Part shown: positions 52,587 to 64,000 of the stretch, one piece after another
How the letters are laid out: each line of letters starts with the position of its first letter
Position numbering within the stretch: the stretch's first letter is position 1
Assembly: GCA_963070105.1 (NCBI GenBank)
Contig: OY718808.1
Span: 9,957,398 to 10,021,397 of the forward strand
DNA length: 64,000 nt
Source of the DNA: Litomosoides sigmodontis
Lineage: Eukaryota; Nematoda; Chromadorea; Rhabditida; Onchocercidae
Direction: 5' to 3'
Position numbers and translations under genes: made by a program
Notes under the pieces: model-generated
Database searches by the model: none
Told to the model about the DNA's origin: nothing
The model's input: only the letters and a program-made list of their open reading frames with translations

Positions 52587-53678
52587 TTATATGAAAAACA
52601 AAAAAAGCATTAAAAAACCAACTTTTCCTGGATTGGTTTGGGTGGAAGCATCACAGCACTTTAAGTGCTCCGTATCAGTACCAACATCACGTGCTAGATT
52701 CCATGATGCATCACATGTGTCAGTAGATTTTTCTCGAAGCGGCTGATACTAAAACATGAGGTCAAATAAGTTTGAGAAATTTAAGACTAAAAAACGGCCC
52801 TTTTAACGAAATCAAAATACTTACTGCATTCTGCATCCTGTTCATGTTCCAACCCGCATCGCTATCATCTGGTGTGTTGCTTACACTCGAGGGCATTTCA
52901 TCAACAGGTTCACTGGGAGGTTGCGAGAAGGCTTGATGTGGTGCAAAAGGAGGTACTGCTGGCGCAACTACCAGTGGATGATTCTGATAAGCGATAAAAC
53001 CAGGTGCTGGCGGAAAACCAGGGACAGGATTGGGTGTTCCAGCAGCTGCACCTTGGGATACCATCAGATATGGACCGCTGGATGCTGCTACACGACCAGG
53101 AGTCAGAATAAGCTGAGACATTTGCATTTGCATATTCATGTTGATCAACTGATCGAACGAATTAATCAGAAGCAAAAAAGGACTCTGAAAATCAACCCCG
53201 AAAAAAATTTCAGAAGCAATCGACTCCAATCTACCGCTTTTAAATATTCTAGATCGATTTCATTTATTCAAATCCTTACCATAAACGATTTTTCCCAGGA
53301 TTTCTCAAATTTTCAAAATGTTAGCACGATTTTCGCATATATTTTTTTTAAATATTTACGTTATTTGAAAAAAATAATAACTGAAATGAATACTTCCAAA
53401 ACCTTTACCTGCCCGTTACTGTAGCGTGTCCACTCGGCGAGCGTATGGAAGCGTTCTTCGTTCTTCGTACGAATAAGCATCGCATCTGTGAAATAACCCG
53501 TTTTGCACCATTTCTGCATTTCCACAGATGAATATGGACCTATGATTTGTTAATAAATATAACCTTTAATTGATAAGATGAATTCCCTTAATTTATTCAA
53601 ATCCTTACCATAAACGCGACGATCATCTCCTTGATAAAACCATTTCGGGCTGTTCAAACCATCACGATTAGGATCCAT
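52587..53678 (-). CDS. GYF-domain protein (stand-alone, about 240 residues)
   Basis: GYF domains bind proline-rich peptides and occur in the GIGYF/PERQ and CD2BP2 families. Four exons keep phase: 53678-53609 (after an acceptor at 53681-53680), 53539-53409, 53184-52825 and 52748-52587, totalling 723 nt (240 aa). The domain fills residues 12 to about 65: KWFYQGDDRRVYGPYSSVEM, then QKWCKTGYFTDAMLIRTK and ERFHTLAEWTRY. This matches the family pattern of aromatic core, GPY/F, W..GYF and F..L. A Met/Gln-rich segment, a Pro/Ala-rich region (GFPPAPGFIAYQNHPLVVAP), an acidic patch (TPDDSDAGWN) and an STQTNPGK tail follow. The ATG lies 1 nt after the acceptor, so this may be a trans-spliced start, though an upstream exon cannot be excluded. 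The end may also continue by splicing near AAA|GTTGGT. Confidence 0.78.
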
Positions 53679-53690
53679 TCTTTGAAAAAA
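53679..53690 (-). promoter_or_regulatory. Probable trans-splice acceptor of the GYF gene
   Basis: On the minus strand a run of Ts followed by CAAAG ends at 53680, one nucleotide before A-ATG. In nematodes an acceptor immediately before a start codon usually receives a spliced leader. A conventional cis-splice from an upstream exon would look the same. Confidence 0.4.
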
Positions 53691-55857
53691 AATATCAAAA
53701 AGTTTGATCACGTCAACTTCAGAATATTTATGACAAAATCTCTACGTAAATACCCATACCAGTAAACATCAAAAACAATACGGTTAACGCTGGAGAATAT
53801 TCAAAACACAAAAACCTTATAGGCCTACCACTAATAGAAGCTAACACAGATGGATGACATGGTCATAAGACCTTCCCCGATGGTTTCCCAATGTCTAAGC
53901 TATATGCGTTGCATCAACTTTTACATAATTTCTTTCCTCCTCCCTTAATTCAGAAAAACTAAAAATTGTGGAACCAGATATTCCAACAAGTACGTAAAAA
54001 GTTTATTCAAGGAATGAATCACACCAGTTTTTTCGCCTTCTCTATTAATTGCACTGAAGCCATTAGACGTTACATTTTAGTTAACCGAAAGTACTAGTCA
54101 AGTTTAATCTAGCATTTGGAACATTATTCACTCAAAATCTCATCATAAGAACACTACTCAAAACAATTCAAAACCGTAACCACGGCTGATACTAAATAAA
54201 TGATGATATACAAAAAATCAATAGTGGCGAACACAAATTTAAATTTCAACTACAAAGATTACTGTTCCAAACAGCATAATGCTTCAAAGATTAGGCCTAG
54301 TGAGATTTAATCCTAAAATCAAACGATTTTTCGCCCTATCCAAATGTTACTTTTATTCAGTTAAGATCCACTTAACGAGATGAGCAGAATAGCAAAAAGT
54401 TGAAAAATACAATGGATCTATAGATAGGTGAGTGGATAGATCAATGGGAGAATGGAGAACTAATGTATTTCGGATAGACTGATCGAAAGAGCATAAGCAA
54501 GAGGCCGAATAGGTGGATGAATGAAGAGGAGATACTTTTCGATGTGTAATAAACGTACCTACCACCACAGATGCTTGTTCTTGCTTTGATACTTGCTAAT
54601 TATGATGTAAATGAAATAAAATGTGCAACTGCCTAAATGTGAAAAAAAGATAACCCCCCAAAACATCACCTCTTCCCGCTACACTTATTTGAGCCTTTTT
54701 CCAGCCAGTGAAAGCACAATTTTGGTTAGGAAATGATCACAGCTTTTCACGCTATCCCTTCCTCCTAAAAATAAATTATCCCAACGAACATTTAATATAC
54801 TTCCACAATTTTTCGTACCAATCATAGAGCTCAAACAGCCATCTCCAATGAGTAAGTACATTTAGATGAAGAAATGCTCCCATCGCTACATGCAATCGGA
54901 GAAGTACTGACTCTGGCACGGTGAAGAGCATGCATGTCTGAAAGGAATGCAAAGCGCAAAAATGCTGGGCATGCACCGTGCTGCAAGCACTGCAGGAATC
55001 CACCACAACGAATTTGCAACTCGTGCATTAACTAGCAGACAAGGAGACCTCCGCAGCTCCCTTTTATACACAAGACGTGTAAGTGGGGAATGCGGAGACC
55101 GGAGGGCTAAATACCAGAGGTGTGGCATATCAATCTGACCGGCTCCTGCTGATTCGCTATGAAATGTGTTGTCTTCCGAACTATCGTGCGGGCGCCAGCG
55201 GAGCCGTGTTGTCATGACGTTACGGCCGGCAGTGTCCCCGTTCTGTTCCGAGTATCGCATCATCACTTCGTTTAGGCCGTGATCGGCAACGACGCCCGTT
55301 TGAGGACTGTGACAGATCTAAGGGTGTCATAACTTGCTATGACCGTCCAATAGGTCGTCAACGATGAAGGGGGAAACATGCGCCAACTCCAGCGAACCCC
55401 CTAGACAGCAGACACGTCCACGACACACTCATTCCCATAGAGATCCGATGTCCCAAATTAATGCGGACGGCATTGCGCAAATCCGTACATCCCAAGTGGT
55501 GAGGATGGAAATGGGCGATGTAGTGCCAGGGATGATAATGTGCGCGGTACTATTGTTAGCGGTGGAAAGCGGAGAATTTGGGCAGCGGACATCCTTCACT
55601 TTTGACAGTTTGAAGTGGAAAGGGAGGTAACGGGATGTATTATCAGGTTTAATTTGGGGAGCGAATGACATCAGGGGATGAATACTGATTTCCACTGTTA
55701 TCGGCCTATATCCTTTTCACTGTAAGTGAAGCACAAGGACCGATTACAAGTGCACGTGGAGGGGAAAGAAAGGCTTATTACTTTTAATTGTTAGCATTTT
55801 ACTATGTTTGCCAAATATATATTTCCCTACTGTGTATGCTTTGGTTAGATTAGTTGC
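53691..55857. other. Divergent intergenic interval with GC-rich island
   Basis: This separates the minus-strand GYF gene from plus-strand PAF1. The part at about 54880-55700 is markedly GC-richer, with many CG dinucleotides, and is open in several frames on both strands. On the plus strand an ATG frame at 55364-55630 (88 codons) includes VVPGMIMCAVLLLAVES. On the minus strand 55263-54886 starts MMRYSEQNGDTAGRN, and 54950-54776 includes THWRWLFELYDWYEKLWKYI. Competing frames make none convincing. It may be a bidirectional promoter, untranslated exons or a small unrecognised gene. Confidence 0.4.
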
Positions 55858-55859
55858 AG
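55848..55859 (+). promoter_or_regulatory. Probable trans-splice acceptor of PAF1
   Basis: The sequence TTAGTTGCAG ends 27 nt before the PAF1 start codon. This fits a spliced-leader acceptor giving a very short 5' UTR. No SL RNA gene is in the window. Confidence 0.4.
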
Positions 55860-55882
55860 AATAATATTTCTTAACATTTTTC

Positions 55883-55894
55883 ATGGATGGCTAA
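55883..55894 (+). other. Minimal upstream ORF overlapping the PAF1 start
   Basis: An ATG at 55883 opens ATG GAT GGC TAA (Met-Asp-Gly-stop), and the PAF1 ATG at 55887 lies inside it in another frame. Ribosomes must skip the first ATG or reinitiate to make PAF1. This is seen directly; an effect on translation is inference. Confidence 0.6.
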
Positions 55895-58800
55895 CCTCGA
55901 TTTGTCGGGCTCATCATCAACTGCTGGAACACCTCGTCATTATTCAGTAAATGGTCGTGAAGAGCGTCCAGTGTTTGTTTTTTTTCCGTTACATTTAATT
56001 TTTCCCAAAATATCGAGATGTCCAACGAGAGCTTCAGTACTTTTTTTGTTACTCTGCTCCGGCAGACAGTGGAGTGTGTAACAAAGTATATCAGGTGGAG
56101 CATTTCATATAATACCACGTATTTTACTTGCAGAAAAACCGATTTTCTCTGTCGTGTTAAATACAGCAACGCACTGCCAGATATACCATTTGATACGAAA
56201 TTTTTAGCATGTCCATTTGTTTCCTTAAGCAGGTTAGTGGATAATTTCATCCAGCCATGTAGGTCTTTTCTACAACTCTTCTTTTGACGTATGTTACATG
56301 TTTTCGCTTTATTGTTTAGTTTTTCTTTGTCCAATCTTGAAACAAAATTGTTACTTATGAAACAAAACAGTTTTTTCATGATGTACAGAAGATTTAATGG
56401 ACAGGAAATATCTTTGTTATTAAATAATAGTGATCTCTTCTTTACTTCAATTCTTTAAACACTCTTGTTTTCAGATTCACTGATTACAAATCATCTAGTT
56501 TGGAAAAAAATTTCAAATTCGAACTGTTATGTGAACCGGACTGTGGCGTTAATATTGATCTTATCAATCCAGAAACATATTATGTTGGTGCAGATAGTTC
56601 GAAAAAGGTACTTTTTCTTTTCGCAGAAAGATATTCGTTGACTGTAACTGATTCCTTTGTATGGTGCAGCGAGCGATTGGTTTTCAATGATAGCGGAAAA
56701 TGGAGTAGAAATGAGCATCTTCGCATGTTATTTAATTGAACAAGATGGAAAGGTAGATGTAGGTGTTAAGTTGTACGTGAATGTAAATTTCATATATTGT
56801 TCCTAATCTTATGAAGTTACATTACCTGATAAAAGCAGTTGTTTACTACTTGATAGTTTAAAAAGTTACTGATAGAAGAGCGGACTTGAAATTTTTGAAT
56901 TTGATTTGTGTTTTATTGGCAGCTTTCTATTTTAGCATCATCCCATTGATCTGGAGCTTCTCGAAGATGAGCAAGCAAATCCTCAGAATGTACGCAGGTT
57001 TGTATTTTTTTAATTGTATTAACTTTTGGTTTAGTGAATGTTAAGAATTTTTTGAGCATCTTTACAATTTTTGAAGATCTTTACAACATAGCAAAATGGT
57101 GCCGTGGATGAGGAAAACGGAATATATCAGTTCGGAATTTACGAGGTTTGGCATATCTGCTGAAAGGCAAGAAACTAGGGTTAGTTAGTTTTTTTACATT
57201 TTGAGCATTAGCTTTTGTTGTTCATCAATATTTTAATTCATTTGGCGCCTTTCAAGGATATAATTGCTTTCTTTGTTTGTAACTACTTTCTTTTTACACC
57301 ATATCTTCGATTTATCTCTGATCCTAAAATTCCGGTTGAAAAATAAGTATGAATGGATTATTATAGGCTGTCTCATTTTTTTTATCAGGTTTGCTTTTTT
57401 ATATTTCTATTATATTATCAATGCAGTGCTGGTCTTTCAAAAACAAATCCTATCTGCAAGAAATGAGCGCATTCAATGTGCGGAACAAATTTCCAGATTG
57501 GTTATAGCACAAAGAAGAAATTCCAGACGGATGTATTATACAGAGATCGAGTATCACAAATTGCAGCAATTAACAAAACATTTGCAGATGTAAGTGCATT
57601 TCGCCGATGAATAGAGTAATATAAATTTGTTTTCAAAAAAGTCCGTTAAGCTTGCGTTCTGCTTATTCAACATTTCATTGGATTTAGTTTTAAGCAATCT
57701 GTCTTTTCAGGCATCGAAAACAATATCACATCATCCAACCAAGAAAGGTGTAATTGCTATGGAGGAGCTGCCACTGTTACCTGATTTCGATGTGGGTTTT
57801 ACTGTTTGTTATACGTACAAACATCGATTTTTATTAGTTCGAAGTGGAGCTGTTTGGAAATATGCCTTACTGTAATATGATGAGTGCTCAGCTATGTGAC
57901 AGAATGATACGAAAGCGCTTTCAGTCTAATCTGATCGTTCAGTGAGTTAAAATGCAATCTCGTAAATAACAATGGCTGAAAAGCTTTTGTAAATTTTATG
58001 GCATTAATTTCAGAATTGGATGCACCCCTTTGCACTCGTTGTTTTTGATGGTGATCCAATACCACAGAATGATAAAGTCGATGCGCAGACACTAATGCCG
58101 CAGGCATTAATACGGTAATTTTTCTAGCTTACGTTATAGGTCACTCTAGTTGATGTCTTAAATAGACTTTCAGTAATTTTTTAATTGAATTCATATGGTT
58201 GCTAAATAAACTTTAAATATGTATGGGATTTCCATTCAATTATTAATGTGGCAGTAACCACACATTAATGATGTTTTTCTTCTATGAAATCCGATTTTTA
58301 TGGGATTAGGAAATTGACCGTTGGATGCCAGATGTTTTGGGTTACACATTTGACAGTGTAAACTAGTTAAAGGATTGCTCTTATAATGAAACTAATGTGT
58401 TTGTGGGCAGCGGGGATTGATAGTGGAAATCAACAGATCGGTGACAGTTGTTCTCGAGATATATTCATGTCATTATCAGGAGGACTTGGTAAACTAGTAA
58501 TGATTGTTTTTAGGGGTATGATGGACGAAGAAGGTGAACAGTTTGTCACATACTTTTTGCCGTCTAAAGGAACTCTGGATAAACGTTTAAAAGATGCTGA
58601 AAAAGGTCTCGAATTCGATTCTGATTATGTGTAAGTTGGAAGTTTTCTGCATGAGCTGCATTAAAACGATGAGAAGTACACAGACAAATGCAAATCTGCT
58701 TGAAAATATTATTTTTCAAGGGCTCACACGAGTTATTCATTCATGCCTCTCTTTTCTAGAATGATTTGATTTGGGAATGCTCTACGAATAAGCTTTTGGC

Positions 58801-61800
58801 TTTTTAAAGCAGATTTGAAGTAAAATACATTTTTTTTCTATGAATAACATATTTTCAAGATATGAGTATCAGTCAGTTCGGGATTATAACTGGCTGGTAA
58901 GAAATAAATCAACAAAAGGATATGAACAGGACAATTTCTTATTTACAATTCGTGATGGTGCAGTTTACTACAACGAATTGGAAACGAAAGTTTCTTTAAG
59001 TCGTCGGAAAATCAAACGAATACGGGTAAGATCTGAATTTAAGCGAATATCATGCGAAATGAATATATATGGGCGAAAGATAATCGAGGATGAAAAGTTT
59101 TTTGTTTTTGTGGTTATCAATGAGTGAATATGAGGTGAATTACCAGGAACGCTTGGCACAAAACATTTCCTGATGTCAGCATTTCATGTGTTTGTCATCC
59201 GAACGAAGCTTGAGTTACCTGTTAAACTGTTTTATTTGCTTCACATATTAATTGATTAACCAACATTTCGAATTCTCTAACTCTAATTATGGAACGTACA
59301 TTATTGTTTTTTCAGCTTATTCTTTTTTCATGATATGGTGAAAAGTGAGGGAGTTAATTATGAATTGAAAGCTAAAGTGGATGTGGTAAATTTTGGAAAT
59401 ATTATCAAAGAAATTCAGCTTGAATTTGTCGTTCTTTGTCTCTGTTGATTGGCTTTTTTAATTTCAGCAAGAAACAAAGTTGATGGTGCGGAATCGTGAA
59501 TATGACGAGAATGAATTAAATGCGCAGGTTAGGCAACATGATATCTGTCAAAGAATAATTCATAATGCGTATATCACTGTTGACAAAGCTAACAATACAT
59601 TTCACCTAGCAACTTATTTTTTGAAACTAACAACCTAAAAGACAAAAAACCATACATCGAACTTTAAAGTTATCTATGTTTTATCAATATAGCAAAAGGC
59701 GGAAGTAGTAGTGGATTGGAAAGTAATGTACCGAAGCATTTTACATGTACTAGACACTGCGAGTTTTCTACTTGTTCAGTTTTAATAGACACTGATATTG
59801 TTCTGGTTTTTTGCTGATTTTTCCACCTAAAAAAGTTATTATGATTAGTTTTTGTTCGATCGTGACATTATTAATGCTAGACAGAGTGTTCTTGTTTGTA
59901 AAACGGATGTTTGATTTTACCTTTAATCAACTTCAGCAAGAGCGGTTAAACAACCTGTTGCATCCATACGATGAAAAGGATGACGAAGGTAAATTTCATG
60001 CACTTTCTTTCTAATTATTTTTATATTATTATGTATAGTAGAATTCATATCAGTCTTTGCATCTGCTAATTTTCTGGTGTTTGGATATACGCGCACCTGT
60101 ATTTATTTACGTCTGCACATTAACTCTCTTTTCTTTCATGTTGCATCTATATTATTCTTTCCGTTTTGACTGCATTTATATTTTCTTTTCTTGCTTTTTT
60201 TAACTGACAGATCAAGAAAATAATTTTTTCTTGATCTGTCATTTACTCTTTTTTTCAGTTTTCTCGAATACTTTTTTTCTCATGCGCATCGTCTGTTGCA
60301 TGCTAGAGATTGAATCAAATGTCCAAGAAACACATGCAACAGCGCAAACACAAACACCGTATAATTGTTTGCATTTTCACGTATTATAAGTCATAATAGC
60401 ACAACACCTGTTGCGATATGAAAGTTAGGTGTGTGGTAACGTTAGACCAGTTTGTTGTTTACTAAGATATTTTCAACTGGACTGTATTTGCTGTTGAAGG
60501 GATGGGAGAAAACGGGAGGGATCATCTTTGTAAACATCTTGTATGTTGGGATTTGAAAGGTTATTATATGCTATTGAGGCTATGTTATTGTAAACCGATA
60601 GCATAATTCTCAACAATTATTGAATACAGGGGACTATAAAAAAGCAAGTAAACTAGTTTGCTTACTTCTAGAGTGACCAATCCTCAAGATATTTCGATGC
60701 TTTGGTTAAGAAAGCGAAGCGTTTGTATGCTAAGTTTAAAGGGCTGGTTCTAACGCAAAAATTTAATTTAGCAATAATCTTCTGTGTTTCTAAACCATTA
60801 ACGTAAGCTTCCCATATCCGTCTCATTAGGAGGTACACTGAAAACAATTTAACGTATTTGTTATCACCTACGTTACTTTTTAAAATCATGAAGTGTTGCA
60901 ATGAAGTTATCATATGCAACAATTTTTTATTTTTGAAATAAAATAAATTTGATATTATCTACAGTTTTGGAGTGTTGTATATTTAATATTCTGAAAAGAC
61001 ACTTCTGGAGTTGAAATCATTCCTAAAACAGTTCTTTACTTTCGCTCTTAATTTCGAATTCACTTCTCTATTTGCATTATACCGTCATAAGTGATACGGT
61101 TTGTTTGTTTGTTTTACTGAGAAGATTTGCTTCATTTACTACGGTTTGTTCACTCACTTCCAATTAAAATTCTCATCCCAACGAATTTGACATAAAATAT
61201 TGTAAAATGAATTTGCATGCTGAGAACAATTTCAATAAATACACAACAAACAGTAAAGAGAAATAATTAAGTTGAAGGAGATGGAAAGTATTTCACAAAT
61301 TATTTCTGTGATTAGAAGTATTTCGAAAAGATTATAATGGTGGAGAGAATTTATAATAACTTTTAAAACAGAGAGGAGTAGAGCAAATTTTCCGAACTTC
61401 TTCAGGATTAATTGTCTATTGTGTATTTATTGAGTAAACACAGGACCATATATGTGACGTCTGTCAATTGTGCTTGAAGCGTGCTTTCCCAGAATATTGT
61501 TAGCATCGTTAAGTTATATATATATATATATAAATGATGATTCCTGTTGCAAATTCAAATAATGAGAATGTGATTTTGTTAGTGATATATTATCTGCTCA
61601 TTATAAGGGCTAGGACAGCATTTTATTGCATTTCTACACTAGTATGATCGGTAGGTATGCGTTTGCAATTAATTTACTTGTAATTAGATGTTCATATGGG
61701 ATAGTTTTAAACTGGTAACGACTAAAATGAAATTGAGAATATGAAATGTGTAGTTAAGGCATTTGAGTGGCATTATTTGTTGTGCGCTTTAAAATCCAAA

Positions 61801-62409
61801 ATTTTAAATTGTTTTTAAGGGTTTGAGCAAGGTTCAAGTGAAGGAAGTGAGCGAAGCCGTGAAGAAGAAAAGAAAGATGATGATGAGAATGAGTCAGATG
61901 TTGGAAGAACAGGAGGTCCTAACCTTTTTTAATTCACCCGTCCCCTGGTTGATTTAAAAAGATTATATGAAGTGATTTTGACAGACGCATGATTGGTCTC
62001 TTCCGTGGGGAGCCGTTGACACAGCTGTCCAGCATTAACTATAATTATAATATTTTTGAAACGTGCGCATTAAAACGAATTGTTTTGGTGAACTGCAATT
62101 TTTCATAAGTAATGATGGGTTTCAGGTTTAAAAGTTAATAATGCGAGTAGCGGTGAAGAGGAAAAGGAGGATGATTCAGCGTCAGAAGGTACGAGAAGTG
62201 ATGATGACAATAGCAGTAAGGGTGATGACGCTGACAATGTGCATGATAGCAATATGCTCGGAAGTAATGATAACAGGAATGATGAATGTGGGACTTCTGG
62301 GAAAAGTGATGCTAGTAGTGGAGATGACGATGATGATGACAATGATGGTGGCGGTGATAACAATGGTAATGTTAGTGGTGATGAGGACGAGGACGATGAT
62401 GGTGATTAG
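55887..62409 (+). CDS. PAF1: PAF1, RNA polymerase II-associated factor 1 homologue
   Basis: Core subunit of the nuclear PAF1 complex, which travels with RNA polymerase II and supports elongation and co-transcriptional histone modification. Fourteen exons: 55887-55972, 56134-56232, 56475-56607, 56936-56997, 57092-57179, 57497-57589, 57711-57791, 58014-58114, 58514-58630, 58860-59025, 59468-59527, 59937-59988, 61820-61915 and 62126-62409. They total 1518 nt (505 aa), with all phases matching. Family landmarks in order: [116 protein letters not shown] and [15 protein letters not shown]. The tail is Asp/Glu/Ser-rich, as in other PAF1 proteins (human about 531 aa). A weak donor (GGAG|GTCCTA) before the last exon leaves a possible shorter isoform. 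Identification is secure; exon 1 rests on a GT|GTTTGT donor that fits phase. Confidence 0.95.
60205..60241 (+). repeat. Perfect 16-bp inverted repeat (hairpin) in PAF1 intron
   Basis: TGACAGATCAAGAAAA (60205-60220) is followed after 5 nt by its exact reverse complement (60226-60241). The transcribed intron would form a 16-bp stem with a tiny loop. It is shorter than a typical miRNA precursor. Confidence 0.95.
61514..61533. repeat. (TA)n microsatellite
   Basis: About nine TA units within the longest PAF1 intron. Confidence 0.9.
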
Positions 62410-64000
62410 AAATATTGTTAAGGACGAGTTTCTGTTTCACGCTGTATTAATTTCCATCTTTTGTTGAATTTATTTGGATATTTAAAAACTGGCATGAAAA
62501 TGAATAGCTAAGGATTATGCTTTTTTTTGAGATCCGCCTTTTTGATTATATCTCGCTTTTGTACGAATTTGGGACTGTTTCGATAAATTTTCAATCACTT
62601 ATTGTCAACTTTTGAATATTTGCACTTTTAGTATAAGTGTTGTTATAAAAAGTAACTTTTATGGCAATTTTTTACAAATATTCGAATTTATTACACTTTC
62701 AGATCCAAAAGCAATATGTTGTTTAAAATTTATTTAATGAAAAAGCTTGCTGAGTTACCAGAATTAATTGCTAAGTGGTTATAACAAATCCTTTGAATTT
62801 AAATTACGTAAGAGTTTTGCATCATTTTAAAATCGTTTAGATTTGTGAAAGTTTCGGAATTCCGGTTTTTGATTCTTCAAACTTTGTAAATAATGATTTC
62901 GAAATTTGAATGTGCAGTAGTGTCAAATCTTAAGTAAATAATCTCTAGTCCCAAAACGTTATAATCTATGGCAGTTTTGCACTATACGAGCAACTTATGA
63001 AATGCCGAAGATTCAGGCTAATTTGTGGTGGCATTGGTAAGATCTTTTCTTCACTGAAAGCTTTTATTGAACTTTTTAAAGTAATTAATTTTAACTCTCA
63101 CATATTAGATTCGGTGGTTAAATGGATTTTACGCTAACAATATAAGCGAATATTAGTGAGCTGGACCACTTGAAATACAATTCATGAATATTGCAAATGA
63201 TTTGAACTTACTGTCCATTCAAACCGGTCTAACAAACGACTTTTCGTCATCAACATTTGAGAAGGTAAAATACTTTCTCTTCCTTCTGTGATGAGTGTTA
63301 GGCATTCAAATACAGTGTAATTTTTTTGATATAAAAAAAGCGATCCCATTTGTCTCTAATAAGTAACTGGGAAGGAAGATTATTATTTTTCGGAAATCAT
63401 TATTCGTAAGCAGACTAGAACCTATACCTGCAGTTGATATTCTTTGTCTTTATCCAAACTAAGATGATCAACCGAATTAGTTGTGTTTGACTTTTATTTT
63501 TAAGTATCTTTGTGGTAATTATGTATTTTTTCGTGACCATAGCACTCATAAATTAGCTGCAAATTTCAGTAGCATTGCTATTATCGAATATATAGGATTT
63601 TGTTAGCTCTCATTTATAAATAACATGAAACGATTGCATTCGTAGCCAACAAAAATAACGATTATTTTGTAAATAATGAAAGTTAATTAATTCAATTGAA
63701 ATTGAAGTGATTAGGAAACAGAAGGATTGTGTTTTACATCTTTGAAATGAATTGTAAGATGTATATGTGGCTAGTTTTTTAATTCTTTCAAAATATCTAG
63801 CAATAATTCAATTTCGTTTCTGTTAACAATGTTTCTATCGATGATTGAGGAGAGGAGGGAATAGAAATGGATGAAATGGGATATTTCTGACCAAATGATC
63901 CATACAATTCTAATAATAATAACAACAACAATAATCGACAACAATAATGCAATTATTCCTACTCATAACATTATGTCTGTCATTGTGTGTGTGTGTGTGT
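62410..64000. other. PAF1 3' flank, non-coding
   Basis: AT-rich sequence after the PAF1 stop, including its 3' UTR. No clear single AATAAA could be assigned. It includes an AAT/AAC-rich run at about 63911-63950 and ends in a GT repeat. Confidence 0.5.
63984..64000. repeat. (GT)n microsatellite cut by the window edge
   Basis: At least eight TG/GT units run to the last base, so the array continues beyond the window. Confidence 0.9.

Larger units (their letters stand above)
59989..61819 (+). other. PAF1: Longest PAF1 intron
   Basis: This 1.8-kb intron lies between the [17 protein letters not shown] exon and the acidic exon, in phase 1. It is T-rich near its start and carries a perfect inverted repeat at 60205-60241 and a TA array near 61514. 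No embedded gene is supported. The minus-strand frame at 60922-60668 is unremarkable. Confidence 0.75.

Noticed and set aside
55891..56379. A 162-codon minus-strand frame with a plausible end ([20 protein letters not shown])
   Set aside because: It lies opposite PAF1 exons 1 and 2, whose conserved [15 protein letters not shown] is on the plus strand. It is treated as a complementary-strand shadow.
59315..59385. A possible extra PAF1 exon ([19 protein letters not shown])
   Set aside because: It needs phase 2 upstream, but the preceding PAF1 exon ends in phase 0. Skipping it joins the flanking exons in frame and matches the family better.
62141..62467. A 108-codon Met/Val-rich plus-strand frame and an opposing Ser-rich frame
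   Set aside because: Both are other-frame readings of the Asp-codon-rich last PAF1 exon.

Overview
The window reads as AT-rich nuclear DNA of a nematode. The evidence is two conserved multi-exon genes whose spliced products can be followed residue by residue, introns bounded by TTTCAG-type acceptors and GTAAGT/GTATGT/GTTTGT donors, and pyrimidine-tract acceptors sitting 1-27 nt before start codons, as expected for spliced-leader trans-splicing. Base composition and intron sizes would fit a clade III (filarial-like) worm, but that is inference. There are no bacterial-type operons, tRNA or rRNA genes, CRISPR arrays or recognisable transposase genes.

Three genes are well supported. (1) A small-conductance Ca2+-activated K+ channel (SK/KCNN family; KCNL in worms) lies on the minus strand at 28320-19981. 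Twelve exons keep phase, the S1-S6 segments, the pore filter GYGDIVPN and the calmodulin-binding region are all present, and the C-terminus carries a polyglutamine run; its most N-terminal exon(s) were not found. (2) A compact GYF-domain protein lies on the minus strand at 53678-52587 (4 exons, 240 residues as modelled). (3) PAF1, a core subunit of the RNA polymerase II PAF1 elongation complex, lies on the plus strand at 55887-62409 (14 exons, 1518 nt of CDS, 505 residues). The GYF gene and PAF1 diverge from a shared 2.2-kb interval containing a GC-rich island.

The rest, about 50 kb, is mostly intergenic or intronic. Weaker coding islands are at 3.4 kb (-), 10.8 kb (-), 12.7 kb (+), 14.5-14.9 kb (+), 40.5-41.0 kb (+, a convincing unidentified terminal exon) and 48.8-49.5 kb (+). 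Repeats include an almost pure ATT array of about 1.15 kb (core 41083-42231) just 3' of the 41-kb exon, CA arrays at 13.8 and 15.1 kb, an in-frame CAG array in the channel gene, a compound trinucleotide array at 36.5 kb, a G-quadruplex-type tract at 37.7 kb, and short direct repeats at 8.5 and 39.8 kb. Two hairpins stand out: an 89-nt pre-miRNA-like fold at 33991-34079 and a perfect 16-bp stem inside a PAF1 intron.

No evidence of an exotic multi-gene system was found. The most interesting leads are the possible miRNA hairpin, the unidentified gene ending next to the giant ATT array, the insertion in the channel's calmodulin-binding region together with its 19-nt pore microexon, and the stand-alone GYF protein.
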